7,949 nucleotides of DNA, from assembly GCA_947305675.1 (NCBI GenBank), contig CAMZED010000066.1, positions 1-7,949 on the forward strand. Reading direction: 5' to 3'. This DNA is from an uncultured Clostridia bacterium (GTDB lineage: Bacteria > Bacillota > Clostridia > Oscillospirales > CAG-382). Made by a program: the position numbers and the translations under genes. Positions within the stretch are counted from its first letter, which is position 1; each line of letters starts with the position of its first letter. Below, in pieces: positions 1-6,242 of the stretch. The notes below the pieces were generated by a model. The model had not been told where the DNA came from. It ran no database searches and saw only the letters and a list, made by a program, of their open reading frames with translations.

Positions 1-1789
1 TCTTTTCGATCATCACGGCACCGCATTTGTCGCAGATGATGCCGGTCTCGACTTTGGGAAGATCGACCTTCTGAGATCCGAGCGTCTTTTCGGCGTAATC
101 GAGCTGAGCCTTGAATTTATCGTAAAAGTCGTGAAGAACGTCGATATACTGAATGCTTCCGTTTTCGATCTTGTCGAGTTCCTCCTCGACGTCGGCGGTG
201 AAATTGTAGTCGACTATCTGTTCAAACGCTTTTTTCATCACGTCGGTGGTGACGAACCCGAGTTCGGTCGGGACAAGCGATTTTCCGTCGCGGCGAATAT
301 ATCCGCGAGCGATTATCGTGGTGATCGTGGCGGTATAAGTCGAAGGGCGTCCGATACCCATATCCTTCATCATCTTGACAAGCGAACCTTCGGTGAACCT
401 TGCCGGAGGCTGAGTGAAATGCCGCGAGGGTTCGACCGAGCGGGCTATAAGTTTTTCGCCGTCGGAGATATTAGGAAGCGCGGTGTCCTCGTCCTCGTCG
501 GCGTCGGAATCGAAATCGGCGCGGATCTCGCCGTAGACGGCTGAGAAACCGGGGAACTTGACGGTGTGACCGGAAGCGCGGAAGAGATACCCGCCCGAAA
601 TTATATCGGCGGTTACTGTATCGAGCAAAGCCGGAGCCATCTGCGATGCGATGAACCTGTCCCAGATGAGTTTATACAGTTTATACTGATCGTTGGTGAT
701 TTTGCCGCGGAGCGACGCGGGCGTTATCGAGGGATCGGAAGGTCTTATCGCCTCGTGAGCGTCCTGAATATTGTCTTTTGATTTGAAGACGTTGGGGCGT
801 TCAGGGTAATATTCGCTTCCGAACTGCGAGATAATGAGTTCCTTCGCGGCGTCGCGCGCCTCGTCGGAGATACGCAGCGAATCGGTACGCATATAGGTAA
901 TAAGCCCGTGGGTGTTCTTGTCGCCGATATTGACGCCCTCGTAAAGTTCCTGGGCGACCATCATCGTTTTTTGCGATTGGAACGAAAGTTTGCGATTCGC
1001 TTCCTGAAGCAATGTGGAGGTGCTGAACGGCGGCGCGGGACGGCGGCTTTTTACCGCGCGCTTGACCGATTCGACGGTGAAATTGTCTTTATCGACGCCG
1101 GAAAGTACCTTTTTTACGTCGTCCTCGCATTTGAGTTCCTGTTTTTTACCGTCTTTCCCGAAAAACTTCGCGGTAAAGGTTTCGCCTTCGCCGGTGGAAA
1201 GCAACGCCGATATGAGCCAGTATTCCTCGGGCACGAAGGCGTTTATTTCCTGCTCGCGCTCGACGACAATGCGGGTGGCGACCGACTGGACGCGCCCCGC
1301 CGACAAACCGTTCTTTATATGGCGCCAGAGGAACGGGCTGATCTTGTAACCGACAAGGCGGTCGAGAATGCGGCGAGTCTGCTGGCTGTTGACGAGGTTC
1401 ATATCAATATCGCGCGGGTGCTTGATCGCCTCTTTGACGACGTTCTTCGCAATGGTGTTGAAGGTTATGCGCTTTGTTTTTTCGGGTTCGACTCCGAGCA
1501 CTTCCGCCAAATGCCAGCTTATCGCTTCGCCTTCGCGGTCGGGGTCGGCGGCGAGAAGAACAAGGTCGGCGGCTTTCGCCTCTTTGCGCAATTCGTTTAT
1601 AAGTTCGCCCTTGCCGCGGATGTTTATATACTGCGGTGCGAAATCGTGTTCGATATCGATGCCGAGTTTGCTCTTCGGCAGATCGCGAACGTGGCCGTAG
1701 CAGCCTTTTACTTTATAACCCTTCCCCAAAAAGCCTTTTATGGTGTTGGCTTTTGTGGGGGATTCAACTATTACCAATGTCGTGTTCAT
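1..1789 (-). CDS. topA: DNA topoisomerase I (type IA), 3' end cut by window edge
   Basis: This is the ATP-independent enzyme that relaxes negatively supercoiled DNA by nicking one strand through a 5'-phosphotyrosine link and passing the other strand. I read 596 residues before the edge. The Toprim domain comes first, with E9 in VIVESPTK and the metal-binding acids in DPDREGE (D82, D84, E88). LSAGRVQSVATR follows at about 162-173. The catalytic tyrosine is Y299 in ITYMRTDS, HEAIRPS is at 345-351, and MGIGRPSTYT is at 477-486. A C-terminal zinc ribbon has just begun (C586, C589) when the window ends, so roughly 100 residues of zinc-ribbon tail are probably missing. The ATG at 1789 is chosen because AGGAG lies at 1798-1802 and because the protein opens with the family-typical strand leading into the Toprim glutamate. 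It lies 19 bases after dprA, so it is probably the last or a late gene of the trmH-dprA-topA transcript. The dprA-topA adjacency is common in Firmicutes. Identity is very secure. Confidence 0.97.
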   Translation of the reverse strand, partial: MNTTLVIVESPTKANTIKGFLGKGYKVKGCYGHVRDLPKSKLGIDIEHDFAPQYINIRGKGELINELRKEAKAADLVLLAADPDREGEAISWHLAEVLGVEPEKTKRITFNTIAKNVVKEAIKHPRDIDMNLVNSQQTRRILDRLVGYKISPFLWRHIKNGLSAGRVQSVATRIVVEREQEINAFVPEEYWLISALLSTGEGETFTAKFFGKDGKKQELKCEDDVKKVLSGVDKDNFTVESVKRAVKSRRPAPPFSTSTLLQEANRKLSFQSQKTMMVAQELYEGVNIGDKNTHGLITYMRTDSLRISDEARDAAKELIISQFGSEYYPERPNVFKSKDNIQDAHEAIRPSDPSITPASLRGKITNDQYKLYKLIWDRFIASQMAPALLDTVTADIISGGYLFRASGHTVKFPGFSAVYGEIRADFDSDADEDEDTALPNISDGEKLIARSVEPSRHFTQPPARFTEGSLVKMMKDMGIGRPSTYTATITTIIARGYIRRDGKSLVPTELGFVTTDVMKKAFEQIVDYNFTADVEEELDKIENGSIQYIDVLHDFYDKFKAQLDYAEKTLGSQKVDLPKVETGIICDKCGAVMIEK

Positions 1790-1808
1790 TAAAGCCACTC
1801 CTGAAAAA

Positions 1809-3032
1809 TTAATCGTTTGCCGCAAACCTTCCGCCCGCGGTCTTGACAACGGCGCCCGTTATCTCCATCACGGTAAGTTCCGAAAGGACTTTGGTTATAT
1901 CGCAGCCGAGCTGCCGTGAGATCTCGTCGCCGGTGAGCGGACGGCTTGCCCTGAGCAGTTCGGTTATTTGTTCTTGAATCCCGCCGGGAACCTTTTTTAC
2001 GGGTTCGGCAAAAGCCTCAAGCGGATCTGGTTCGACCGGTTCCTTCGGCGGTTCCGGCGCGCTTACGCCGGGCGCGGGGTTATTCGCCCGCTTTTTTGCC
2101 GCCCCGGCGTTTCCGTAAGACCTGAGCCCCGCGGTGAGCGAAGGCTGATAGGGTTTTACCGATTCGGGGTATTCCAGCGCGAGCGGAGCGATGATATCGT
2201 AGGGTTCGGTGGCGACGGGGACGCCGCTTTTTATGAGTTGGTTCGTACCGGCATTCTCGGCGCCGATATCGCCCGGCACGGCGAACACCAACCTGCCCTG
2301 CTCAAGCGCGCAGCGCGCGGTTATCAGCGCGCCGCTTCCCTCACCCGCCTCGGCGACTACCGTGGCGGCGCTGAGCCCGCTGATTATGCGATTGCGGTTG
2401 GGAAAATCGGCTTTCGTGCGGGGACATCCGGGATACATCTCGCTTATCACGAGCCCGCATTTATAAAGCGAGGCGAAAGCCTTTTCGTTCTCGCGGGGGT
2501 AAACCTCGCCGATCGGGTTGCCGAGCACGGCGACGGTGTATCCGCCCGCCATTACCGCGCTGCGATGGGCGGCGGTGTCGACTCCCTTTGCCAGGCCGCT
2601 CACCACGTAAGCGCCGCTTTTTGCGATAATGTAGGCGAACTTTTCGGCGATTTCTTTGCCGTAATCGCTCATTTTGCGGGTACCGACGACGGCGACGCAG
2701 GGAACTGTGTTAAGATCCCGCCAGGTGCCGATGGAATAAAGGACGACCGGCGGCGCGGCGATAAGCCGGAGTTTATCGGGAAAACGCGTGTCGTAATATC
2801 CGGTTACTTCGGCGCCCAGCGAACGAATGCGTTTAAGCGCTTCGAACGCGGAAGAAGTATCTTTGTTCAAGAGCCTTGTGATATATTGTTCCCGTTTTTC
2901 GCCGAGGAACGAAAAATCCTCGCAGGAATATATGTCGGAAATATCGGAAAAGCGCGGCATTATTTCCAGCGCGAGCCGATTGCACAGCCCGATCGCCTGC
3001 TGAAGCCAGATATAAAGAATATCGTTTTTCAC
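1809..3032 (-). CDS. dprA: DNA-processing protein DprA (Smf)
   Basis: DprA binds incoming single-stranded DNA during natural transformation and helps load RecA. It is widely kept even in bacteria not known to be competent. The protein is 407 residues. An N-terminal helical region (about 1-70) is followed by the Rossmann-like DprA domain (about 75-285), with VVGTRK at 115-120, SGLAKGVDTAAH at 145-156, FPNRNRIISGLS at 210-221, GSGALITA at 232-239, VPGDIG at 252-257 and GTNQLI at 262-267. A proline- and glutamate-rich linker (about 315-349) leads to a C-terminal winged-helix (DML1-type) domain at about 350-407. I chose the GTG at 3032 because it overlaps the trmH stop codon as GTGA, which is typical of translational coupling, and because the protein then opens with the expected helical domain. 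The frame stays open upstream to 3188, but that part lies within trmH and resembles no DprA. A GGGAGG at 3049-3054 is 16 bases from the GTG, longer than usual, which also suggests coupling. Confidence 0.96.
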   Translation of the reverse strand: MKNDILYIWLQQAIGLCNRLALEIMPRFSDISDIYSCEDFSFLGEKREQYITRLLNKDTSSAFEALKRIRSLGAEVTGYYDTRFPDKLRLIAAPPVVLYSIGTWRDLNTVPCVAVVGTRKMSDYGKEIAEKFAYIIAKSGAYVVSGLAKGVDTAAHRSAVMAGGYTVAVLGNPIGEVYPRENEKAFASLYKCGLVISEMYPGCPRTKADFPNRNRIISGLSAATVVAEAGEGSGALITARCALEQGRLVFAVPGDIGAENAGTNQLIKSGVPVATEPYDIIAPLALEYPESVKPYQPSLTAGLRSYGNAGAAKKRANNPAPGVSAPEPPKEPVEPDPLEAFAEPVKKVPGGIQEQITELLRASRPLTGDEISRQLGCDITKVLSELTVMEITGAVVKTAGGRFAAND

Positions 3033-3811
3033 AGCGTTTTTCTTTTCGCCTCCCACAAAAATATAGCGGCCGCGGCGGCGGCGTTGAACGATTCCGCGCC
3101 GCAAGTCATCGGGATGCGGGAGGAAAAATCGCACATGGAAAGGACTTTTTCGCTTAATCCGCCGCCCTCGTTTCCGATAACGAAGCAATCGTCGGGAAGG
3201 ATATCGAACCCGCCGAGTTTTTCGTTTTTGCCGTAAAGCGCAGCGGCGATCACGCGCAAACCGCTTTTTTTAAGCGATTCTATCGCCTCCGCGGAATCGC
3301 GGCAAACGGTTATATCGCCGAAAAACACCGATCCCATCGAAGCCCTTACCGTCTTTTGGGAATAAATATCGGCGCAGGACGCCAGAACCACCCTTGCGCC
3401 GAGCGCGGTCGCGGTGCGGACGGCGGTGCCGACGTTGCCGGGATCCTGAAGGTTATCCAGCAGCAAAGTGTTTGTTCCGCACGGTTCAAAACCGCCGAAG
3501 TCTTTTATATTGTCCAAAAACTCCGCCACGGTGAAAACGCCCTGGGGAGCCTGCTCCGAAGTGAGTTTATCATATACCGGGGCGGTCACCTCGTAAACTT
3601 CGCACCCGGCCAAGTTCAAAAGCCGTGACAAATCGCGCGTGCGGTCCTCGCGGACGAAAACAGCACAGGGCGAGTGCCCCGCCCTTAAAAATTCCTCGAG
3701 AAGGTGGACCCCCTCGAAAGTAAACCGCCTGTTTCCGTAACGTTCGGCACGCTTTGAAAGCGCCGCGGCGGCTTTTATTATTCCGTTGTTTCTCGATTCG
3801 ATGCGATTCAT
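3029..3811 (-). CDS. TrmH/SpoU-family (SPOUT) RNA 2'-O-methyltransferase
   Basis: This is a predicted SAM-dependent methyltransferase acting on a ribose 2'-OH in rRNA or tRNA. The exact nucleotide cannot be told from sequence. The 260-residue protein has an N-terminal substrate-binding domain (about 1-100, with FEGVHLLEEF at 32-41) and a C-terminal trefoil-knot SPOUT domain. The three family motifs are visible: motif 1 LDNLQDPGNVGTAVRTA (118-134), motif 2 IGNEGGGLS (212-220), and motif 3 IPMTCGAESFNAAAAAA (233-249). Motif 3 carries SFNA where many relatives have SLNV. The ATG at 3811 fits the family N-terminus (NRIESRNNG), but its Shine-Dalgarno sequence is weak. An AAGG at 3832-3835 is better spaced for the in-frame TTG at 3820, which would add three residues. 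The start is therefore uncertain by 9 bases. It is the first gene after the strong promoter at 3849-3877 and overlaps dprA by 4 bases. It resembles unassigned SpoU paralogues such as B. subtilis YsgA more than a firmly assigned RlmB. Confidence 0.93.
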   Translation of the reverse strand: MNRIESRNNGIIKAAAALSKRAERYGNRRFTFEGVHLLEEFLRAGHSPCAVFVREDRTRDLSRLLNLAGCEVYEVTAPVYDKLTSEQAPQGVFTVAEFLDNIKDFGGFEPCGTNTLLLDNLQDPGNVGTAVRTATALGARVVLASCADIYSQKTVRASMGSVFFGDITVCRDSAEAIESLKKSGLRVIAAALYGKNEKLGGFDILPDDCFVIGNEGGGLSEKVLSMCDFSSRIPMTCGAESFNAAAAAAIFLWEAKRKTL

Positions 3812-3819
3812 AACGCGCA

Positions 3820-3867
3820 AACAGTTCCGTACCTTATAATTTATATATATAATAGTACGGAACTGTT
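3820..3867. repeat. Perfect 13-bp inverted repeat across the trmH promoter
   Basis: The left arm AACAGTTCCGTAC (3820-3832) is the exact reverse complement of the right arm GTACGGAACTGTT (3855-3867). The 22 bases between them are almost entirely A and T and contain TTATA (3834-3838) and TATAA (3848-3852), which can also pair. Read leftward, the right arm fills most of the spacer between the -35 and -10 elements, and the left arm lies in the predicted 5' leader just before the trmH start. The arm centres are about 35 bp apart. It could be a pair of operator sites for a repressor. It could also form a cruciform in DNA, or a hairpin in RNA reading through from prmC. It is not a standard intrinsic terminator for leftward transcripts, because no U-tract follows the left arm. 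I do not recognise the arm as the site of a named regulator. Confidence 0.9.
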
Positions 3868-3877
3868 ATGTTGTCAA
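3849..3877 (-). promoter_or_regulatory. Predicted sigma-A promoter of trmH-dprA-topA
   Basis: On the minus strand, TTGACA (3877-3872) is separated by exactly 17 bases from TATTAT (3854-3849), which is close to the housekeeping consensus. An A-rich run directly upstream of the -35 (about 3878-3886) could act as an UP-type element. The -35 overlaps the prmC stop codon (TGA, 3876-3874). The predicted start of transcription is near 3842, giving a leader of about 30 bases before the trmH ATG. Confidence 0.8.
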
Positions 3878-4704
3878 TATTTTTTTGCTAAAAGTATCCG
3901 GTCAATTTTCCCGTAATCTTTCAGCGCCGCGACGCTGTATCCGTTTCGGCGGAGGATCTCCGATACAGGGTCGCACTGACCGATGCCGATCTCGTAGATA
4001 AGTATGCCGTCGCGTTTTAAAATATGCGGGACCAAAGCCGTTACGGTGCGGTAATACCTCAGCCCGTCCTCGCCGCCGTCAAGCGCGGTTTCGGGTTCGT
4101 AGCCGATTTGGACGTCGAGCGAGCGGATATCGTCGGTGGGTATATATGGCGGATTGCATATGACAAGATCCAATGGGCGTTCGAGCACCGCCGCAAGCGC
4201 GATATAATCGTCCTCGTCGAGCGCGTCGAACCGCCTTACCGAAACGTTGCCGCAGTCGGCAAGATTTTCCTCGGTGTATTTAAGCGCCTTGCGTGAAAGT
4301 TCGAGCGGTTTTTCCTTGGCGATCGCTTTGGCGATGCAGCCGCTTCCGCTGCAGATATCGGCAAACAGCCCGTTCGGAGGGATCACGCCGATCGCGGCTT
4401 TGACGCCGATCTCGGTATCGCTCCGCGGGATGAACACCCCGTCGCCGACTTTTATCTCGTAACCGTAAAAGTGGCACTTTCCGAGCACGTACTGCAAAGG
4501 TTTCCCGAGCGAAAGTTCCATCACCGCGCCGCTTATAAAAGGATCGATCTCACGCGGAGTCTCATCCTCAAGCCGTGCGAGAAGGCTTCCGCGTTCGGTC
4601 CCGAGCGCCTCGCAAAGGAGCATATCGGCGATATAAACCGCCTCGTCCGGAAGGACTTCTTTCAGCATTTCCGCAAGTTTTGCACGGTATTCTTTTATTT
4701 TCAT
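3874..4704 (-). CDS. prmC: Release factor glutamine N5-methyltransferase PrmC (HemK), with an apparent gap in the SAM fold
   Basis: PrmC methylates the glutamine of the GGQ motif in release factors RF1 and RF2, which raises termination efficiency. The 276-residue protein has the helical N-terminal domain (about 1-75), then FIPRSDTE (91-98), the SAM-binding glycine loop DICSGSGCIAKAIA (116-129), the catalytic NPPYIP (184-189), and the EPETALDGGEDGL segment (203-215). It is odd between residues 129 and 140. The family normally has a second beta strand ending in an acidic residue that holds the SAM ribose. Here KEKP runs straight into LELSRKAL, as if about six residues had been removed in frame, although E135 may still supply the acid. 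The ATG at 4704 has a GGAG at 4719-4722, 14 bases away, which is rather distant. It follows the DUF1385 gene by 24 bases. In many clostridia prfA (RF1) comes next, but here the promoter for trmH follows instead. Family identity is secure; activity is less so. Confidence 0.93.
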   Translation of the reverse strand: MKIKEYRAKLAEMLKEVLPDEAVYIADMLLCEALGTERGSLLARLEDETPREIDPFISGAVMELSLGKPLQYVLGKCHFYGYEIKVGDGVFIPRSDTEIGVKAAIGVIPPNGLFADICSGSGCIAKAIAKEKPLELSRKALKYTEENLADCGNVSVRRFDALDEDDYIALAAVLERPLDLVICNPPYIPTDDIRSLDVQIGYEPETALDGGEDGLRYYRTVTALVPHILKRDGILIYEIGIGQCDPVSEILRRNGYSVAALKDYGKIDRILLAKKY

Positions 4705-4728
4705 ATCGGTTTGTAAATCTCCAACGTT

Positions 4729-5805
4729 TTATTCGGATCCCGTCTGTTCCGTCTGTTCCGTCTGTTCGGTCTGCTCCGGCGCGGGTTCCGGGTCGGGATC
4801 CAAATCGTTTTTGCCCTCAAGGCAGGATTCATAAAACCCGGGAAATTCGTCCGGCAGGGCGGATTTGAGCGAGGTGATCGCAACGGCGATCATACTGTCG
4901 TCGGGTTCGCGCGTGGTGAGGCGCTGCATCCATAGCCCGGGAGCCGAAAGTATGCGGACGGCGGCGTTATTATGCCTTCCGGCGTAGCGGATGAATTCAT
5001 ACCCTATCCCCACGGTAAGCGGAAGCAGGATGAGTTTCAGCAGAGTCCGAAGCCAGACGGTTTTTACCGGCCAGAGGAACACGATGCCGATAAAGATCGA
5101 CAGCAAAAGCATCGCAAACATAAAGCTTGTGCCGCAGCGCGGGTGGAAACGTTTTTGCTTGCGGACGTTTTCGACGGTGAGTTCAAGCCCGTTTTCATAG
5201 CAGAAAATGCTTTTATGCTCGGATCCGTGGTACATATAAACGCGCTTCATATCCGGAATAAGCGCCGTAAGCCACAAATAACCGATAAAGATTATTACCT
5301 TAAGGACGCCTTCGATAAGGCTTTTGAGTGCGCCCGCCCAGAAAGCGGGGCTATCGTAATAACCGCCGAGTATGAGTTTTGCGACAAAAGTCGGCAGCCA
5401 GATGAACAGAGCGACGGCGAGCAGAACGCCGATAACCATTGCAAACCCGGTTATAAGCGGCATAGCCCATTTGCCGAGATGTCTGTCCACCCATTTATCG
5501 AACTTGGAAGCCTCCTCCTCGGATACTTCAAGCCCAAGCATATCAGTCGCCTTTGTCATCGTCGACATCGATTTGATAAGCGTTTCGACAAAAGTGACCG
5601 CGCCGCGTATGATCGGGAGTTTGAAAAACTTTATTTTATCCGATATGGAGCTGTTTTCTTCGCGGGTGACGCTTATGCGGTGGTTATCCATACGCCTTAC
5701 CGATACGGCGGTGTATTTGGGGCTTTTCATCATTACGCCCTCGACAAGCGCCTGGCCGCCGACTCTGCCCAGATTTCCGGTGCGGCAGGAAGCGTTTTTA
5801 TCCAT
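4729..5805 (-). CDS. DUF1385 (YqhQ-like) membrane protein
   Basis: This is a conserved Firmicutes membrane protein of unknown biochemical function, 358 residues long. Family hallmarks are GGQALVEGVMM (16-26), KLPIIRGAV (62-70), YHGSEHKSI (192-200) and HPRCGTSF (221-228). The conserved His, Glu and Cys residues in the last two motifs have led to suggestions of metal binding, but that is not proven. Hydrophobic segments lie at about 114-136, 165-185, 228-246 and 252-272. The C-terminus is an acidic, proline-rich tail (about 331-358) ending in four EQT repeats, outside the conserved domain. The ATG at 5805 is supported by AGAGGA at 5815-5820. The pairing with prmC, 24 bases downstream, is a recurrent clostridial arrangement and suggests co-transcription, though what links the two functions is not known. 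Its own promoter is probably the -10 at 5850-5855. Confidence 0.93.
   Translation of the reverse strand: MDKNASCRTGNLGRVGGQALVEGVMMKSPKYTAVSVRRMDNHRISVTREENSSISDKIKFFKLPIIRGAVTFVETLIKSMSTMTKATDMLGLEVSEEEASKFDKWVDRHLGKWAMPLITGFAMVIGVLLAVALFIWLPTFVAKLILGGYYDSPAFWAGALKSLIEGVLKVIIFIGYLWLTALIPDMKRVYMYHGSEHKSIFCYENGLELTVENVRKQKRFHPRCGTSFMFAMLLLSIFIGIVFLWPVKTVWLRTLLKLILLPLTVGIGYEFIRYAGRHNNAAVRILSAPGLWMQRLTTREPDDSMIAVAITSLKSALPDEFPGFYESCLEGKNDLDPDPEPAPEQTEQTEQTEQTGSE
4742..4777 (-). repeat. Four 9-bp tandem repeats in the 3' end of the DUF1385 gene
   Basis: GTCTGTTCC on the plus strand occurs at 4742-4750 and 4751-4759, with near copies at 4760-4768 (last base changed) and 4769-4777 (one internal change). 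In the minus-strand gene each unit encodes Glu-Gln-Thr. The repeat lies in the non-conserved acidic tail, so copy number could vary by slippage without breaking the frame. Confidence 0.93.
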
Positions 5806-5828
5806 AAGCCAAAATCCTCTCTTTGATA

Positions 5829-5857
5829 TTGATTTCTTTACGGTTTTGTATTATACT
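5829..5857 (+). promoter_or_regulatory. Predicted rightward promoter of the RNHCP gene
   Basis: TTGATT (5829-5834) and TATACT (5852-5857) are separated by 17 bases. This is a reasonable sigma-A match and would give a leader of about 55 bases. The -10 overlaps the leftward TATAAT (5850-5855), so polymerase bound in one direction should exclude the other. Confidence 0.55.
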
Positions 5858-5878
5858 ATATCCGTGCGAAAAATAAAA
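5850..5878 (-). promoter_or_regulatory. Predicted promoter of DUF1385-prmC
   Basis: On the minus strand a perfect TATAAT lies at 5855-5850. The hexamer 17 bases upstream, TTTTAT at 5878-5873, is a poor -35, so the promoter may be weak or activator-dependent. The predicted transcript begins near 5843, about 38 bases before the DUF1385 ATG. It overlaps the rightward promoter on the other strand. Confidence 0.55.
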
Positions 5879-5885
5879 CCCCGTT

Positions 5886-5900
5886 TGTAAAAAATTTACA
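5886..5900. promoter_or_regulatory. Small palindrome in the divergent intergenic region
   Basis: TGTAAA-AAA-TTTACA is a perfect 6-3-6 inverted repeat. It lies about 22-36 bases downstream of the predicted rightward start site and about 43-57 bases upstream of the predicted leftward start site. Such a placement could suit a factor that represses the RNHCP gene or activates DUF1385. The surrounding sequence is AT-rich, so chance is possible. Confidence 0.4.
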
Positions 5901-5919
5901 CTTTTAAGAAGATTATTTA

Positions 5920-6237
5920 ATGGAAAACAAACTTTTCACAAAAAACGACAGCGGATTTATCTGCGAAAACTGCGGGAAAAAAGTGCCGCCGCTGGGCTAC
6001 AGCTCGCGCAATCACTGCCCTTTTTGCCTTTATTCCAAGCACGTTGACATAAACCCCGGCGACCGTGCGGCAGACTGCGGCGGGCTGATGGCACCCGCGG
6101 AGGTGACGGTCAACGCAAAAAAAGGCTTTGTGATAAAGCACAAATGCACTTTATGCGGCGCCGAGCGCAACAACAAAATGCAAGCGGACGACGATACCGC
6201 GCTGCTTATAAAGCTGACGAACCCGTATAACAGGTGA
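5920..6237 (+). CDS. RNHCP domain zinc-ribbon protein
   Basis: This is a small 105-residue cytoplasmic protein of the RNHCP family, named for its signature RNHCPFC (residues 30-36). Three cysteine pairs suggest one or two zinc sites: C15/C18 (CENC), C33/C36 (CPFC) and C76/C79 (CTLC), with C53 as a further candidate. The family's function is not established. A nucleic-acid or ribosome-associated role would suit the zinc ribbons but is only inference. The ATG at 5920 has a weak AAGAAG at 5906-5911, spaced 8 bases. Its stop codon (6235-6237) overlaps the ribosome binding site of the next gene, so the two are probably one transcript with coupled translation. Family assignment is secure from the signature. 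Confidence 0.92.
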   Translation: MENKLFTKNDSGFICENCGKKVPPLGYSSRNHCPFCLYSKHVDINPGDRAADCGGLMAPAEVTVNAKKGFVIKHKCTLCGAERNNKMQADDDTALLIKLTNPYNR

Positions 6238-6242
6238 CATTG

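Noticed and set aside
908..1792. Long open frame on the plus strand (294 codons)
   Set aside because: It lies entirely opposite topA, whose minus-strand reading shows all family motifs. The plus-strand translation resembles no known protein and is a by-product of the codon usage.
3033..3188. Upstream extension of dprA by 52 codons
   Set aside because: The extra residues are arginine-rich, lie wholly within trmH, and do not resemble a DprA N-terminus. The GTG overlapping the trmH stop is a better start.
1968..3236. Very long plus-strand open frame (422 codons)
   Set aside because: It is antisense to dprA and the end of trmH, both secure. The translation is low-complexity in places and has no recognisable domain.
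3820..3867. The inverted repeat as an intrinsic terminator for prmC
   Set aside because: A leftward transcript has no U-tract after the left arm. The 22-base AT-rich loop is also too long for a typical terminator, and a promoter overlaps it.
3855..3867. Repeat arm as a LexA (SOS) box
   Set aside because: The clostridial/Bacillus type site has GAAC and GTTC separated by four bases. Here GGAAC is followed by only one base before GTT and the second half is incomplete.
4972..5826. Plus-strand open frame of 284 codons
   Set aside because: It is antisense to the DUF1385 gene, which has the family motifs and a good ribosome binding site on the minus strand.
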